Source: UBA9554 sp038205135
GTDB lineage: Bacteria; Pseudomonadota; Alphaproteobacteria; Rhodobacterales; Rhodobacteraceae
Length of the DNA stretch: 64,000 nucleotides
Assembly: GCA_038205135.1 (NCBI GenBank)
Contig: JBBRCF010000003.1
Location: forward strand, 1 to 64,000
Direction: 5' to 3'
Positions 52,864 through 61,654 of the stretch are shown in pieces (the stretch's first letter is position 1; every line of letters begins with the position of its first letter). The notes under the pieces are model-generated. The model saw only the letters and a list, made by a program, of their open reading frames with translations, had not been told where the DNA came from and ran no database searches. Made by a program: the position numbers and the translations under genes.

Positions 52864-53760
52864 ATGGCCCAGAAACCTATGAAGAAAACCACCAAGAAAG
52901 ACGATGTTTCCACCACAGGACACTCCTGGGATGGCATCGAGGAACTGAACAATCCGCTGCCGCGCTGGTGGTTGTGGACGTTCTATGCCTGCATCGTCTG
53001 GGCGGTCCTGTATACGATCGCCTATCCGGCGTGGCCGGGCCTCAAGGCGGCTACACCGGGCCTGCTCGGGTTTTCCACCCGCGCACTGGTCGTCGAAGAA
53101 ATCGCCGTCGTTCAAGCCAAACTGGCACCGATCAACGAGAAACTGGTGTCAACCGACCTGACCCTGATCTCGGCAGACCCGGAATTGCAGGGCTACGCGA
53201 TCTCGGCCGGCGCGGCGGTATTTCGCAACCAGTGTGCGCAATGCCATGGCTCGGGCGCTGCGGGGGCGACGGGCTATCCCAACCTGCTGGACAACGACTG
53301 GCTGTGGGGCGGCGATATCGAAGCGATCCACTACACCGTGACCCACGGTATCCGGAACGAAAACAGTGACGAGGCCCGCCTGTCGCAAATGCCTGCCTTT
53401 GGCGTCGACGAGCTGCTGGAAACTCCGCAGATCGAGGCGGTGGTGAACTATGTGATGTCGCTGTCGGGCGCTCCGCAGGATGCCACCAAGGTCGAAGAAG
53501 GCGCGGTGGTTTATGCTGAGAACTGCGCATCCTGCCATGGCGAACAGGCCGAGGGTAACCGCGATCTGGGCGCTCCGGCGCTGAACGATGCGATCTGGCT
53601 TTATGGTGGAAACTATGCCGCGCTGATGGACTCCGTGATCAACGCCCGTGCGGGTGTCATGCCGGCCCAAAGCGAGGTGTACCGTTCGGCCCAGGGCCTG
53701 ACCGAATATGAAATCCGCGCGGTGTCCACTTATGTTCATTCGCTGGGCGGCGGCGAATAA
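52864..53760 (+). CDS. ccoP: cbb3-type oxidase dihaem cytochrome c subunit III
   Basis: A 298-residue subunit. The N-terminal helix (about 37-55) includes PLPRWWLWTFYACIVWAV, followed by two cytochrome c domains with CAQCH (124-128) and CASCH (221-225). It accepts electrons from soluble or membrane cytochrome c, such as the one encoded at 41.2 kb. A GC-rich hairpin follows the stop. Confidence 0.97.
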   Translation: MAQKPMKKTTKKDDVSTTGHSWDGIEELNNPLPRWWLWTFYACIVWAVLYTIAYPAWPGLKAATPGLLGFSTRALVVEEIAVVQAKLAPINEKLVSTDLTLISADPELQGYAISAGAAVFRNQCAQCHGSGAAGATGYPNLLDNDWLWGGDIEAIHYTVTHGIRNENSDEARLSQMPAFGVDELLETPQIEAVVNYVMSLSGAPQDATKVEEGAVVYAENCASCHGEQAEGNRDLGAPALNDAIWLYGGNYAALMDSVINARAGVMPAQSEVYRSAQGLTEYEIRAVSTYVHSLGGGE

Positions 53761-53783
53761 CAGCACGACGCATGATGATGGCT

Positions 53784-53809
53784 GGCCCGTTCCCGAAAGG
53801 GGGCGGGCC
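53784..53809 (+). terminator. Terminator hairpin after ccoP
   Basis: GGCCCGTTCCC pairs with GGGGGCGGGCC (11 bp, two G-T pairs) around a GAAA loop, 24 bases after the ccoP stop. The tail GCTTGTTTGT is only moderately T-rich. Confidence 0.75.
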
Positions 53810-53886
53810 GCTTGTTTGTGACTTCTGTTGTGGGCGACCACAGCCCCTGCGGCAAATTGACAGTCCGATCAAACTGCCGGTCCGGT

Positions 53887-53900
53887 TTGACACAGGTCAA
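53887..53900 (+). promoter_or_regulatory. FNR-like box between ccoP and the flavin monooxygenase gene
   Basis: TTGACACAGGTCAA is a perfect palindrome of the TTGAC-N4-GTCAA variant. It lies 227 bases before the monooxygenase ATG. The downstream context GGTCAAGGCCG is shared with the ccoG box at 55196. Confidence 0.65.
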
Positions 53901-54126
53901 GGCCGGCATGCCGCTCAATCGGCGATCCTGACATTACAGACCCTGCCGGCCGAATCGCTTGGCTGGGGTCAACGAAATCCGGGGGTGGCAACATCACCGG
54001 AGGGTGTCGGTCTTTCGTCCTGTTCGCGCGTTTCCTGAAAGGCCGGCACCCCTTTTCGCCTTGCTATCGACCGGGGCACCCGTTTGCGCTACCCTTGCGG
54101 GACAGCCGGAAAAAGGGCGTTGGCGC

Positions 54127-55131
54127 ATGCAGCATATTTCCATCCTCGATCTGGCGCCGATCCCCGTAGGCGGCACCGCCGCTGATGCGCTGCGCAACAC
54201 CGCCGCGCTGGCGCAGGCCGCCGAGGCGGCGGGATATCACCGGTTCTGGCTGGCGGAACATCACAACATGCCGGGCATCGCCTGTTCGGCCACTGCGGTG
54301 GTCATCGGCCATGTGGCAGCGGCCACGCGAACCATCCGGGTGGGGTCGGGCGGGATCATGTTGCCAAACCACGCGCCGCTGGTCGTGGCGGAACAGTTCG
54401 GCACGCTGGCGACGCTGTTTCCGGGGCGGATCGATCTGGGGCTTGGCCGTGCGCCCGGCACGGACGGCGCCACGGCGCGGGCGTTGTGGCGGCACCGCAT
54501 CCCGGACGACACGTTTCCGCAGGATGTGATGGACCTGACCGCCTATCTGAACGAGACGAACCCGGATGCGCCGGTGCGCGCCATCCCCGGCATGGGCACC
54601 GGTGTGCCGATCTGGATCTTGGGGTCATCGCTGTATGGGGCACAACTGGCAGCCTATCTGGGGCTGCCGTATGCGTTTGCGTCGCATTTTGCGCCTGATG
54701 CGCTGGCGGATGCGCTGGCCACCTACCGGGCGACATTCCGCCCGTCGCGATTTCTGGACCGGCCGCATGCGATGATGGCGGCAGGGGCGTTCGTGGCCGA
54801 TACCGATGCGCAGGCGCATTATCTGCGGTCGTCGCAAATGCTGGCCTTTGCCCGGCTGCGGTCGGGGCGGCCCGGCCCCTTGCCGCGTCCGACGCAGGAT
54901 CTGTCCGAGATTTCGCCGGCCCTGCGGGCGGGCGTCGATCACGCGCTGTCGGTATCCGTCACTGGCAGTCCGGCCACCGCGCGGGCCCAACTGGCCGCGT
55001 TGATCGCCCGCTATCAGCCCGACGAGATGATCTTTGCCGGCGCGATCCATGATCCGGACGCGCGCATCCGGTCTGTCACACTGCTGGCCGATCTGGTGCA
55101 GGACCTGCAACGCCGGCCATCAGCCGCCTGA
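54127..55131 (+). CDS. Luciferase-like (LLM) flavin monooxygenase
   Basis: A 334-residue bacterial-luciferase-fold protein of the MsnO8/LLM type. ISILDLAPIPVGGTAADALRNTAALAQAAEAAGYHRFWLAEHHNMPG is the family start; GSGGIMLPNHAPLVVAEQFGTLATLFPGRIDLGLGRAPG is the flavin region. Substrate unknown. It lies between the ccoNOQP and ccoGHIS operons, which are otherwise adjacent in relatives. The chosen ATG starts the family sequence; the reading frame is open further upstream, but nothing there looks conserved. Confidence 0.9.
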   Translation: MQHISILDLAPIPVGGTAADALRNTAALAQAAEAAGYHRFWLAEHHNMPGIACSATAVVIGHVAAATRTIRVGSGGIMLPNHAPLVVAEQFGTLATLFPGRIDLGLGRAPGTDGATARALWRHRIPDDTFPQDVMDLTAYLNETNPDAPVRAIPGMGTGVPIWILGSSLYGAQLAAYLGLPYAFASHFAPDALADALATYRATFRPSRFLDRPHAMMAAGAFVADTDAQAHYLRSSQMLAFARLRSGRPGPLPRPTQDLSEISPALRAGVDHALSVSVTGSPATARAQLAALIARYQPDEMIFAGAIHDPDARIRSVTLLADLVQDLQRRPSAA

Positions 55132-55195
55132 TCGGCGCGACCTCTGCGACCAGACGCCGCGATGGTGCGCATAACATGTCCGACAGATACCGAAT

Positions 55196-55209
55196 TTGAT
55201 ACAGGTCAA
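55196..55209 (+). promoter_or_regulatory. FNR box upstream of ccoGHIS
   Basis: TTGATACAGGTCAA matches TTGAT-N4-RTCAA, centred 71 bases before the ccoG start. It lies after the stop of the flavin monooxygenase gene, so ccoGHIS has its own oxygen-controlled promoter. Confidence 0.82.
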
Positions 55210-55273
55210 GGCCGCGGTCCGGTTGCTGACGCATCTAGGGTAGGACTGAACCGATTATCCGGAGTAACTCCCC

Positions 55274-56719
55274 GTGTCAGAGTCGACCCCCGAAGCGCCG
55301 CCTTCGCTATACGCTGCGCGCGAACCGATCTTCCCGCGTCGCGTGTCGGGAAAGTTTCGTAACCTCAAGTGGATCATCATGATCGTCACCTTGGGCATCT
55401 ATTACGTGACGCCGTGGATTCGCTGGGACCGGGGGCCATCGCTGCCCGATCAGGCGGTGCTGATCGATCTGGGCGGGCGGCGGTTCTTTTTCTTCATGAT
55501 CGAGATCTGGCCGCATGAATTCTATTTCATCGCCGGGCTGCTGGTCATGGCCGGGCTGGGGTTGTTCCTGTTCACTTCGGCGCTGGGGCGGGTGTGGTGT
55601 GGCTATGCCTGTCCGCAAACGGTCTGGACCGACCTGTATATTCTGGTGGAACGATGGGTCGAAGGTGACCGCAACGCCCGTATCCGCTTGCACCGGCAAG
55701 GCTGGAACATGGAAAAGGCGCGCAAGCGCATGACAAAGTGGGTGGCGTGGTTGTTGATCGGTCTGGCGACGGGCGGGGCGTGGGTGTTCTATTTCACCGA
55801 TGCGCCGACCCTGCTGCGCGATCTGTTCACGGGGCAGGCCCATCCCGTGGCCTATACGACCATGCTGGTGCTGACGCTGACCACGTTCGTGTTCGGCGGG
55901 TTCGCCCGCGAACAGATCTGCATCTATGCCTGCCCGTGGCCGCGCATACAGGCCGCCATGCTGGACGAGGACAGTCTGGTCGTGGGGTATCGCGATTGGC
56001 GCGGTGAACCCCGTGGCAAGGCGCAAAAAGGGGCCCCGGCGGATGCGACCGCACCAGTGCAGGGCGATTGCATCGACTGCATGGCCTGCGTCAACGTCTG
56101 CCCGGTAGGGATCGACATCCGCAATGGCCAGCAGTTGGAATGCATCACCTGCGCGCTGTGCATCGACGCCTGCGATGACGTGATGGCCAGGATCGGCAAG
56201 CCGCGCGGCCTGATCGACTACATGGCCCTGACCGACGAGGTGCGTGAACGCGCCGGCCAGCCGCCGAAACCGATCTGGCAGCATATCTTTCGCGCGCGCA
56301 CGATCCTTTACACCGCGCTGTGGTCGCTTGTGGGGGTCGGGCTGATTGTCGCGCTGTTCCTGCGGTCGGACTTTGACATCAGCGTGGCCCCGGTGCGCAA
56401 CCCCACGTTCGTGACCCTGAAAGACGGGTCGATCCGCAATACCTATGACCTGCGCATCCGCAACAAACACGCCGACGCCCGCGAATTCCGCGTGGCGGTG
56501 ACGGGCACAGACGCGCTGATCGTGACGCTGGAACGGTCGGAAACCGATGTGGTGACAGTTCCTGCGGATGAATTGCTGATCCAGCGGGTTTATCTGACCG
56601 CGCCGAACGGCACCCCCGCCGCCACTTTGGAACGCAGCGAAATCCGCATGTGGGTCGAAGACGTGGCGGGGCAGGAACGCGCCTACAAGGACACCTTGTT
56701 CAACGGAAGGACCAACTGA
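55274..56719 (+). CDS. ccoG: cbb3 oxidase assembly protein CcoG (FixG/RdxA)
   Basis: A 481-residue membrane iron-sulfur protein that reduces copper during oxidase assembly. It has about five helices, with GRVWCGYACPQTVWTDLYILVERWVEGDRN after the second. The ferredoxin-like part CIDCMACVNVCPVGIDIRNG and CITCALCIDACD binds two [4Fe-4S] clusters. An Ig-like C-terminal domain follows. The start is GTG at 55274 with GGAG at 55261-55264. Its TGA overlaps the ccoH ATG by one base. Confidence 0.95.
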   Translation: MSESTPEAPPSLYAAREPIFPRRVSGKFRNLKWIIMIVTLGIYYVTPWIRWDRGPSLPDQAVLIDLGGRRFFFFMIEIWPHEFYFIAGLLVMAGLGLFLFTSALGRVWCGYACPQTVWTDLYILVERWVEGDRNARIRLHRQGWNMEKARKRMTKWVAWLLIGLATGGAWVFYFTDAPTLLRDLFTGQAHPVAYTTMLVLTLTTFVFGGFAREQICIYACPWPRIQAAMLDEDSLVVGYRDWRGEPRGKAQKGAPADATAPVQGDCIDCMACVNVCPVGIDIRNGQQLECITCALCIDACDDVMARIGKPRGLIDYMALTDEVRERAGQPPKPIWQHIFRARTILYTALWSLVGVGLIVALFLRSDFDISVAPVRNPTFVTLKDGSIRNTYDLRIRNKHADAREFRVAVTGTDALIVTLERSETDVVTVPADELLIQRVYLTAPNGTPAATLERSEIRMWVEDVAGQERAYKDTLFNGRTN

Positions 56720-57411
56720 TGGAACGGGCTATTGACGGCAAGAGTGCCGGTTACTTTGCGCTGCTGCTGGTGGCGGGCATGGTGCTCAGCATCGGGGGGG
56801 CGGTTCTGGGGGCGACAGCGGGTAACGCCCTGTTCCGGTTCGGGGCCGGATTAGGGCTGCAGGTTGCGCCGTATTTCTATCAGTTCTTTCCCTTCATTGG
56901 GGGGCTGATGGGCTGGTTGTTCGGCGGCATTCTGGTGATCCGCTTGTCGGTGCGCCATCTGGGGCAGTTCGTCGGTGGCCATGCGGCAGTGTCGTTCCTG
57001 ATGTTTTTCCTGCCGATCATCGCCGCGAACCTGTTGCTGGCGACCAATGCGGTCAGCACATTTCCGGGTCTGGTGGTCAAGAACGGCTATATCGCCAGTC
57101 AGGAATTCGACAAACGCAAGGCGGCCCAGAATGCGTTGGGGTGGACCGTGACCGTGGTGCACGGGGCAGGCAACCTGCGGCTGGAGGTGACGGATGGACA
57201 GGGCAATCCGGTCGAGGCAGCCAGCCTGAACGCCACCGTCGGACGCGCCACCACACAGGCGCAGGATATCAGCCCGGCCTGGGCCTATGACGGAACGGCC
57301 TATGTCGCGCCGGTCACGCTGACGCCCGGCAACTGGCAGGTGCGACTGAAGGCAAGCGCTGCAGACGGAACCCTGTTCGAACAGACCCGGGAAATATTCA
57401 TCAAGGGATAA
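56719..57411 (+). CDS. ccoH: cbb3 oxidase assembly protein CcoH/FixH-like
   Basis: A 230-residue protein, placed as ccoH between ccoG and ccoI. The N-terminal part has three or four hydrophobic helices (about 13-35, 48-75 and 88-112), which is more than the single anchor of standard FixH. The C-terminal 110 residues (KRKAAQNALGWTVTVVHGAGNLRLEVTDGQGNPV onward) are the FixH periplasmic beta domain. The extra helices make it a long-form or fused FixH. Confidence 0.88.
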   Translation: MERAIDGKSAGYFALLLVAGMVLSIGGAVLGATAGNALFRFGAGLGLQVAPYFYQFFPFIGGLMGWLFGGILVIRLSVRHLGQFVGGHAAVSFLMFFLPIIAANLLLATNAVSTFPGLVVKNGYIASQEFDKRKAAQNALGWTVTVVHGAGNLRLEVTDGQGNPVEAASLNATVGRATTQAQDISPAWAYDGTAYVAPVTLTPGNWQVRLKASAADGTLFEQTREIFIKG

Positions 57412-57417
57412 GGCCAT

Positions 57418-59604
57418 ATGACCGCCGAATTTCGCCCCGCAATTTCCGCCTGTCCTGCCTGCGTCGTCGCGCCGTCGGCCGAGGATATGGCATCCCGTGC
57501 CCTGCCACAGACGACCCGTATCGCGCTGTCAGTGCCGGGTGTGCATTGCGGCGCCTGCATTTCCACATTGGAACGCGGGCTGGCGCAGGTGCCGGGGGTC
57601 AACGATGTGCGGGTGAACCTGACGCTGAAACGCGTGATGATCGACGCAGCGCCCCATGTCAGATCTGAAGACATAACCGCTGCCGCGCATCGTCTGGGTT
57701 ACGAGGCCTATGAACTGGACGCGGGCACCCTGATGGCCACCACGCAGGACAAGGCGGGACGTGACCTGCTGATGCGGCTGGCGGTTGCCGGGTTTGCCTC
57801 GATGAACGTCATGCTGTTGTCGGTATCGGTCTGGTCCGGGGCGGACGGCGCGACGCGCGACCTGTTCCACTGGATTTCCGCTGCCATCGCCTTTCCGGCC
57901 ATCGCGTTTTCCGGCCAGCCGTTTCTGGCCAACGCAATGGTCGCATGGCGCACCAAACGGCTGAACATGGATGTGCCGATCGTGATGGCGATCGTGCTGG
58001 CGCTGGCCACGTCGTTGTCGGAAACCATCCAGTCCGGGCATCACGCCTATTTCGACGCCGCGCTGACGCTGGTGTTTTTCCTGCTGGCGGGGCGGTACCT
58101 GGATTATCGCACGCGGGCCATTGCCCGGTCCGCCGCGCAGGAACTGGCCGCGCTGGAAGTGCCGCGCGCCGTTCGTCTGACGGATGGACAGGAACAGACG
58201 GTTTCAGTGTCGGAATTGCGGGTCGGCGACCTGATTTTGGTGCGGCCCGGCGGGCGGATGCCGGTGGACGGTGAAATCGTGACCGGCACTTCCGAGATTG
58301 ACCGGTCGCTGCTGACCGGCGAATCGCGGCCGGTTTTTGCTGCCCCCGGACAGGTGGTCAGCGCCGGCGAGGTCAATCTGACCGGGCCACTGACCCTGCG
58401 CGCGATCGCCGTGGGGCAGGATACGTCGCTGCACCGCATCGCCGATCTGGTCGCGATCGCCGAATCGGGGCGGTCGCGCTACACCTCGCTGGCCGATATG
58501 GCGGCGCGGCTTTATGCGCCGATGGTGCATCTGTTTGCCGCCGTCGCGTTTGCCGGCTGGTACTTTGCCACACAGGACGCCCGGCTGTCGCTGAACATCG
58601 CGGCTGCGGTACTGATCATCACCTGCCCGTGCGCGCTGGCGCTGGCGGTGCCGGCAGTGACCACGGCGGCATCGGGCCGGCTGTTCAAACGCGGGTTGTT
58701 GATCAAGGATGCCACCGCGCTGGAACGGCTGGCGCAGGTCGATACCGTGGTGTTCGACAAGACCGGCACACTGACCGCCGGTGTGCCCGAGGTGGGCGAT
58801 CTGTCCCATCTGGGCACCCGCGATCTGACGCTTGCCCTCGCGCTGGCCACAGCGTCAGCGCATCCGCTGAGTGCGGCCCTGCGGCAGGCACTGATGGCGC
58901 GTGGCATCACGCCGGCAGTGGTTGACGACATCCACGAGGTGCCTGGTTTTGGCACCGAGGGGCAATGGCAGGGCCGCCGCGTCCGGCTGGGTCGTGCGCA
59001 ATGGGTCGGCGCGGACGCCACTTCTGCCACCGCCGCGTGGCTGTCCGTTGTGGGCGAACCGCCGGTAGAGATCACCTTTACCGACCGTCTGCGCCCCGGT
59101 GCCGCCGAAGCGGTCGCGGCGTTGAAGGCGTCGGGACGGCAGGTCATCATGATGTCGGGCGACAGCACCGGCGCGGTCGAAGATCTGGCGAAGCGGCTGG
59201 GCATTGCACAATGGCTGGCCGAGGCGCTGCCCGGTGACAAGGCCGCGCGCATCACCGCGCTGCAAAATCAGGGCAAGCGCGTGCTGATGGTTGGTGACGG
59301 GTTGAACGACACCGCCGCGCTGACCTGCGCGCATGCCTCGATTTCGCCTGCTTCAGCGCTGGATGCGGCGCGGGTTGCGTCCGATATCGTGCTGCTGGGG
59401 ACCGATCTGTCGCCAATCGCCGAAGCGATCCACACCGCCGAAATGGCCACGCGCCGCATCAAGCAGAATTTCGCTCTGGCCAAGGTCTATAACCTTGTTG
59501 CGGTTCCGCTGGCCGTCGCGGGTCTGTGTTCGCCGCTGATTGCCGCATTGGCGATGTCATCGTCATCGATTATTGTATCACTTAATGCACTGCGATTGAG
59601 GTAA
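57418..59604 (+). CDS. ccoI: Copper-exporting P-type ATPase for oxidase assembly
   Basis: A 728-residue P1B-type ATPase that delivers copper for the CuB site. An N-terminal CPAC pair (C12, C15) precedes the heavy-metal domain motif GVHCGAC (C44, C47). The membrane metal site is CPC (C403, C405), the phosphorylated Asp is D447 in DKTGTLTAG, and the hinge is MVGDGLNDTAAL. Length and order match FixI/CcoI. Six bases separate it from ccoH. Confidence 0.95.
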   Translation: MTAEFRPAISACPACVVAPSAEDMASRALPQTTRIALSVPGVHCGACISTLERGLAQVPGVNDVRVNLTLKRVMIDAAPHVRSEDITAAAHRLGYEAYELDAGTLMATTQDKAGRDLLMRLAVAGFASMNVMLLSVSVWSGADGATRDLFHWISAAIAFPAIAFSGQPFLANAMVAWRTKRLNMDVPIVMAIVLALATSLSETIQSGHHAYFDAALTLVFFLLAGRYLDYRTRAIARSAAQELAALEVPRAVRLTDGQEQTVSVSELRVGDLILVRPGGRMPVDGEIVTGTSEIDRSLLTGESRPVFAAPGQVVSAGEVNLTGPLTLRAIAVGQDTSLHRIADLVAIAESGRSRYTSLADMAARLYAPMVHLFAAVAFAGWYFATQDARLSLNIAAAVLIITCPCALALAVPAVTTAASGRLFKRGLLIKDATALERLAQVDTVVFDKTGTLTAGVPEVGDLSHLGTRDLTLALALATASAHPLSAALRQALMARGITPAVVDDIHEVPGFGTEGQWQGRRVRLGRAQWVGADATSATAAWLSVVGEPPVEITFTDRLRPGAAEAVAALKASGRQVIMMSGDSTGAVEDLAKRLGIAQWLAEALPGDKAARITALQNQGKRVLMVGDGLNDTAALTCAHASISPASALDAARVASDIVLLGTDLSPIAEAIHTAEMATRRIKQNFALAKVYNLVAVPLAVAGLCSPLIAALAMSSSSIIVSLNALRLR

Positions 59605-59608
59605 CCCG

Positions 59609-59767
59609 ATGAGCGTTCTGAGCTATCTGATTCCGATATCGCTGGTGCTGGGGACGGCTGGGTTGCTGTTCTTTGTCTTTACGGTGCGCACGAACCAGTA
59701 TGACGACCCCGAAGGCGACGCGCAGCGCATCCTGAACAAGGATTACGACGACCGGCCCAAACCCTGA
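59609..59767 (+). CDS. ccoS: cbb3 oxidase maturation protein CcoS
   Basis: A 52-residue protein too short for many gene finders. It reads MSVLSYLIPISLVLGTAG, one membrane helix (about 5-25), then TVRTNQYDDPEGDAQRILN, the CcoS/FixS signature with the DD/EGDAxRIL block. It starts four bases after the ccoI stop. Its job is to help put redox centres into the oxidase. Confidence 0.95.
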   Translation: MSVLSYLIPISLVLGTAGLLFFVFTVRTNQYDDPEGDAQRILNKDYDDRPKP

Positions 59768-59790
59768 AGCCGTGCCGCTGATCGCCGGGT

Positions 59791-61428
59791 TCAACCCGGC
59801 CCGATCATGAAACACGTCTGCTTGCGCGCCTGCAACCTGCGACAGGCCAGATCGGCCCCTTCGCGGGTCATGCCCAGAAATGCCGCCTCGAACCCGCTTT
59901 TGCGTTCCACGACCTTGCGCAGCGATCCGTCCAGCGATGCGCTTTCCATCAGCGCGGTTTTCAGCACCGCCCTTTCCGCCAGAAAGCGGTTCGGGAATTT
60001 CCCGACCGTGATGCCCCAATGCCGGCCACCCGACGTCGAGACACGGGACACGGTTTCCTGAACGGCGGGCTGTGGCGGTGTGCGGGGGCGGATTTTTGCC
60101 GGGGCGGGTGCCACGGCCACCTGGATTGCTGCCTGCGTGGCCTGCGATGCAGGGCGCGCCATTGGTGGCGCAACCGGGGCGCTGGCGGCCACATCCGTGG
60201 TCGGTGCGGTGACGGCGGCGGCCAGCGCAGCGATAATTTGGGGCGGGCGCACGACGGCTGTCTGTACAGTGGCCGCTTCAGCGGGTCTTTCCGGCGGCTG
60301 GCCGTTGGTCGCGACCGCAATTTCGACTGCTGCTGCATCCACAACCGCATCCTTTGGCGGCTCGCCGGCAGACACGGCTTCTGCCAGGGCTTTCTGGATG
60401 TCGTCTTGCAATGCCAGTTGGACGGGGGAAGGCGCGGCGCCGGGGCGATTCTGCGGTCTAAGACTGGATTTTACCGCACCGGACAAGCGGATCGTCTTGC
60501 CTTTTGCGCCGGCGGCAGGGCGTGCGGCGGGGGCATCTTCCACATCCGCTTGGGCGACCAGCGCCGCTGATGGTGCCTTTGGTTTTTCGAACGGTGCTTT
60601 GCCCGGGGCGCGTTTGAACCCGATATCCAGCAATTCAGCCACCTTGGCGTTGCGCGATGCGCCCGATCTGCCCCCGAACACCGTGGCGATGATCCGCTGA
60701 TTGCCGCGTTCCGCTGACGCGACCAGGTTATAGCCGGCTGCGCGGGTATATCCGGTCTTGACCCCATCCGCGCCCGCATAGTTGTCCAGCAGGCGGCGGT
60801 TGGTGTTCGACACGGTGCCTATTCCCGCATCCGCCGTCCGGCGCTGAAAGATCGAGTAATACGCCGGATAGTCATAGATCAGATGCCGCCCGAGGATCGT
60901 CATGTCGCGCGCGCTGGACATGTGACCCTCGGCGGTCAGGCCATGGGCGTTCTTGAATGTGGTTTTCGTCATGCCCATCGCGCGGGCCGTGCGGGTCATG
61001 CGCGCGGCAAAGGCCGCTTCGGACCCCGAAATGGCTTCGCCGATGGCGGTGGCGGCGTCGTTGGCCGATTTCACCGCCGCCGCGCGGATCAGAAAACGCA
61101 GCTTGATCGTCTGCCCGGCTTTCAGGCCCAGTTTTGATGGCGGTTCGGCTGCCGCATTGGCCGAAATCCGTACCGGCGTGTCCAGCGAGATTTCGCCGCG
61201 TTCCACCGCCTGAAAGGCAATGTACAGCGTCATCATCTTGGTCAGCGACGCGGGGTGCAATCGCGCGTCGGCGTTGGTTTCATGCAGAACTTCGCCCGAA
61301 CGGGCGTCAATGACTAGGGCCGCATAGGGCGTCGCCATGGCAGTCAACGGCAGGATGACCAGCATCCATAGCAGACTGAATATCAATAGCCCGAACTGGG
61401 CCGGTTTTTGCCGAACCTTTGCGATCAC
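59791..61428 (-). CDS. D-alanyl-D-alanine carboxypeptidase with SPOR domain
   Basis: A 545-residue exported penicillin-binding protein. The signal/anchor helix (about 12-32) is followed by the serine hydrolase motifs SLTK (S61, K64), SAN (120-122) and KTG (223-225). A roughly 180-residue Ala/Pro-rich linker leads to a C-terminal SPOR domain (WGITVGKFPNRFLAERAVLKTA and a CFMIGPG end) that binds denuded glycan at the septum. It should trim peptidoglycan peptides during division. A 6-bp hairpin at 59784-59800 overlaps its stop and lies after ccoS. Confidence 0.92.
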   Translation of the reverse strand: MIAKVRQKPAQFGLLIFSLLWMLVILPLTAMATPYAALVIDARSGEVLHETNADARLHPASLTKMMTLYIAFQAVERGEISLDTPVRISANAAAEPPSKLGLKAGQTIKLRFLIRAAAVKSANDAATAIGEAISGSEAAFAARMTRTARAMGMTKTTFKNAHGLTAEGHMSSARDMTILGRHLIYDYPAYYSIFQRRTADAGIGTVSNTNRRLLDNYAGADGVKTGYTRAAGYNLVASAERGNQRIIATVFGGRSGASRNAKVAELLDIGFKRAPGKAPFEKPKAPSAALVAQADVEDAPAARPAAGAKGKTIRLSGAVKSSLRPQNRPGAAPSPVQLALQDDIQKALAEAVSAGEPPKDAVVDAAAVEIAVATNGQPPERPAEAATVQTAVVRPPQIIAALAAAVTAPTTDVAASAPVAPPMARPASQATQAAIQVAVAPAPAKIRPRTPPQPAVQETVSRVSTSGGRHWGITVGKFPNRFLAERAVLKTALMESASLDGSLRKVVERKSGFEAAFLGMTREGADLACRRLQARKQTCFMIGPG

Positions 61429-61596
61429 TGCCTTGCCCGCCTCGAATGCCGCCGGTTTTCCCGATCAAGCGTTTTGATTTGAAGGAATGTTAGCACATGA
61501 ACTGTATCGGTTAAAGCCGTTGATTTTATAGAATTCCTCGGTGCTTTGCGGGGGCGGATCGCAGATCTAGCGGGCTGGTCCGGATCGCCCCCGAAA

Positions 61597-61613
61597 CCTG
61601 CCATTGTGGCAGG
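61597..61613 (-). terminator. Possible terminator after the HAD gene
   Basis: CCTGCCA pairs perfectly with TGGCAGG around a three-base loop, and the minus strand continues TTTC. It lies about 42 bases after the HAD stop codon. The weak T-run makes it tentative. Confidence 0.45.
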
Positions 61614-61654
61614 AATGTGGCATGCCGCGTCGTCTGTCGGAATTCAGGCCGGCG

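Larger units (their letters stand above)
53761..54126 (+). other. 366-base gap between ccoP and the flavin monooxygenase gene
   Basis: It holds the ccoP terminator hairpin (53784-53809) and an FNR-like box (53887-53900). The remaining 226 bases before the next start contain short open frames without ribosome sites or recognisable products, and I see no RNA element in them. Confidence 0.6.

Noticed and set aside
53772..54038. 88-codon frame in the gap after ccoP
   Set aside because: It runs through the terminator hairpin and the FNR-like box, has no ribosome site and no recognisable sequence.
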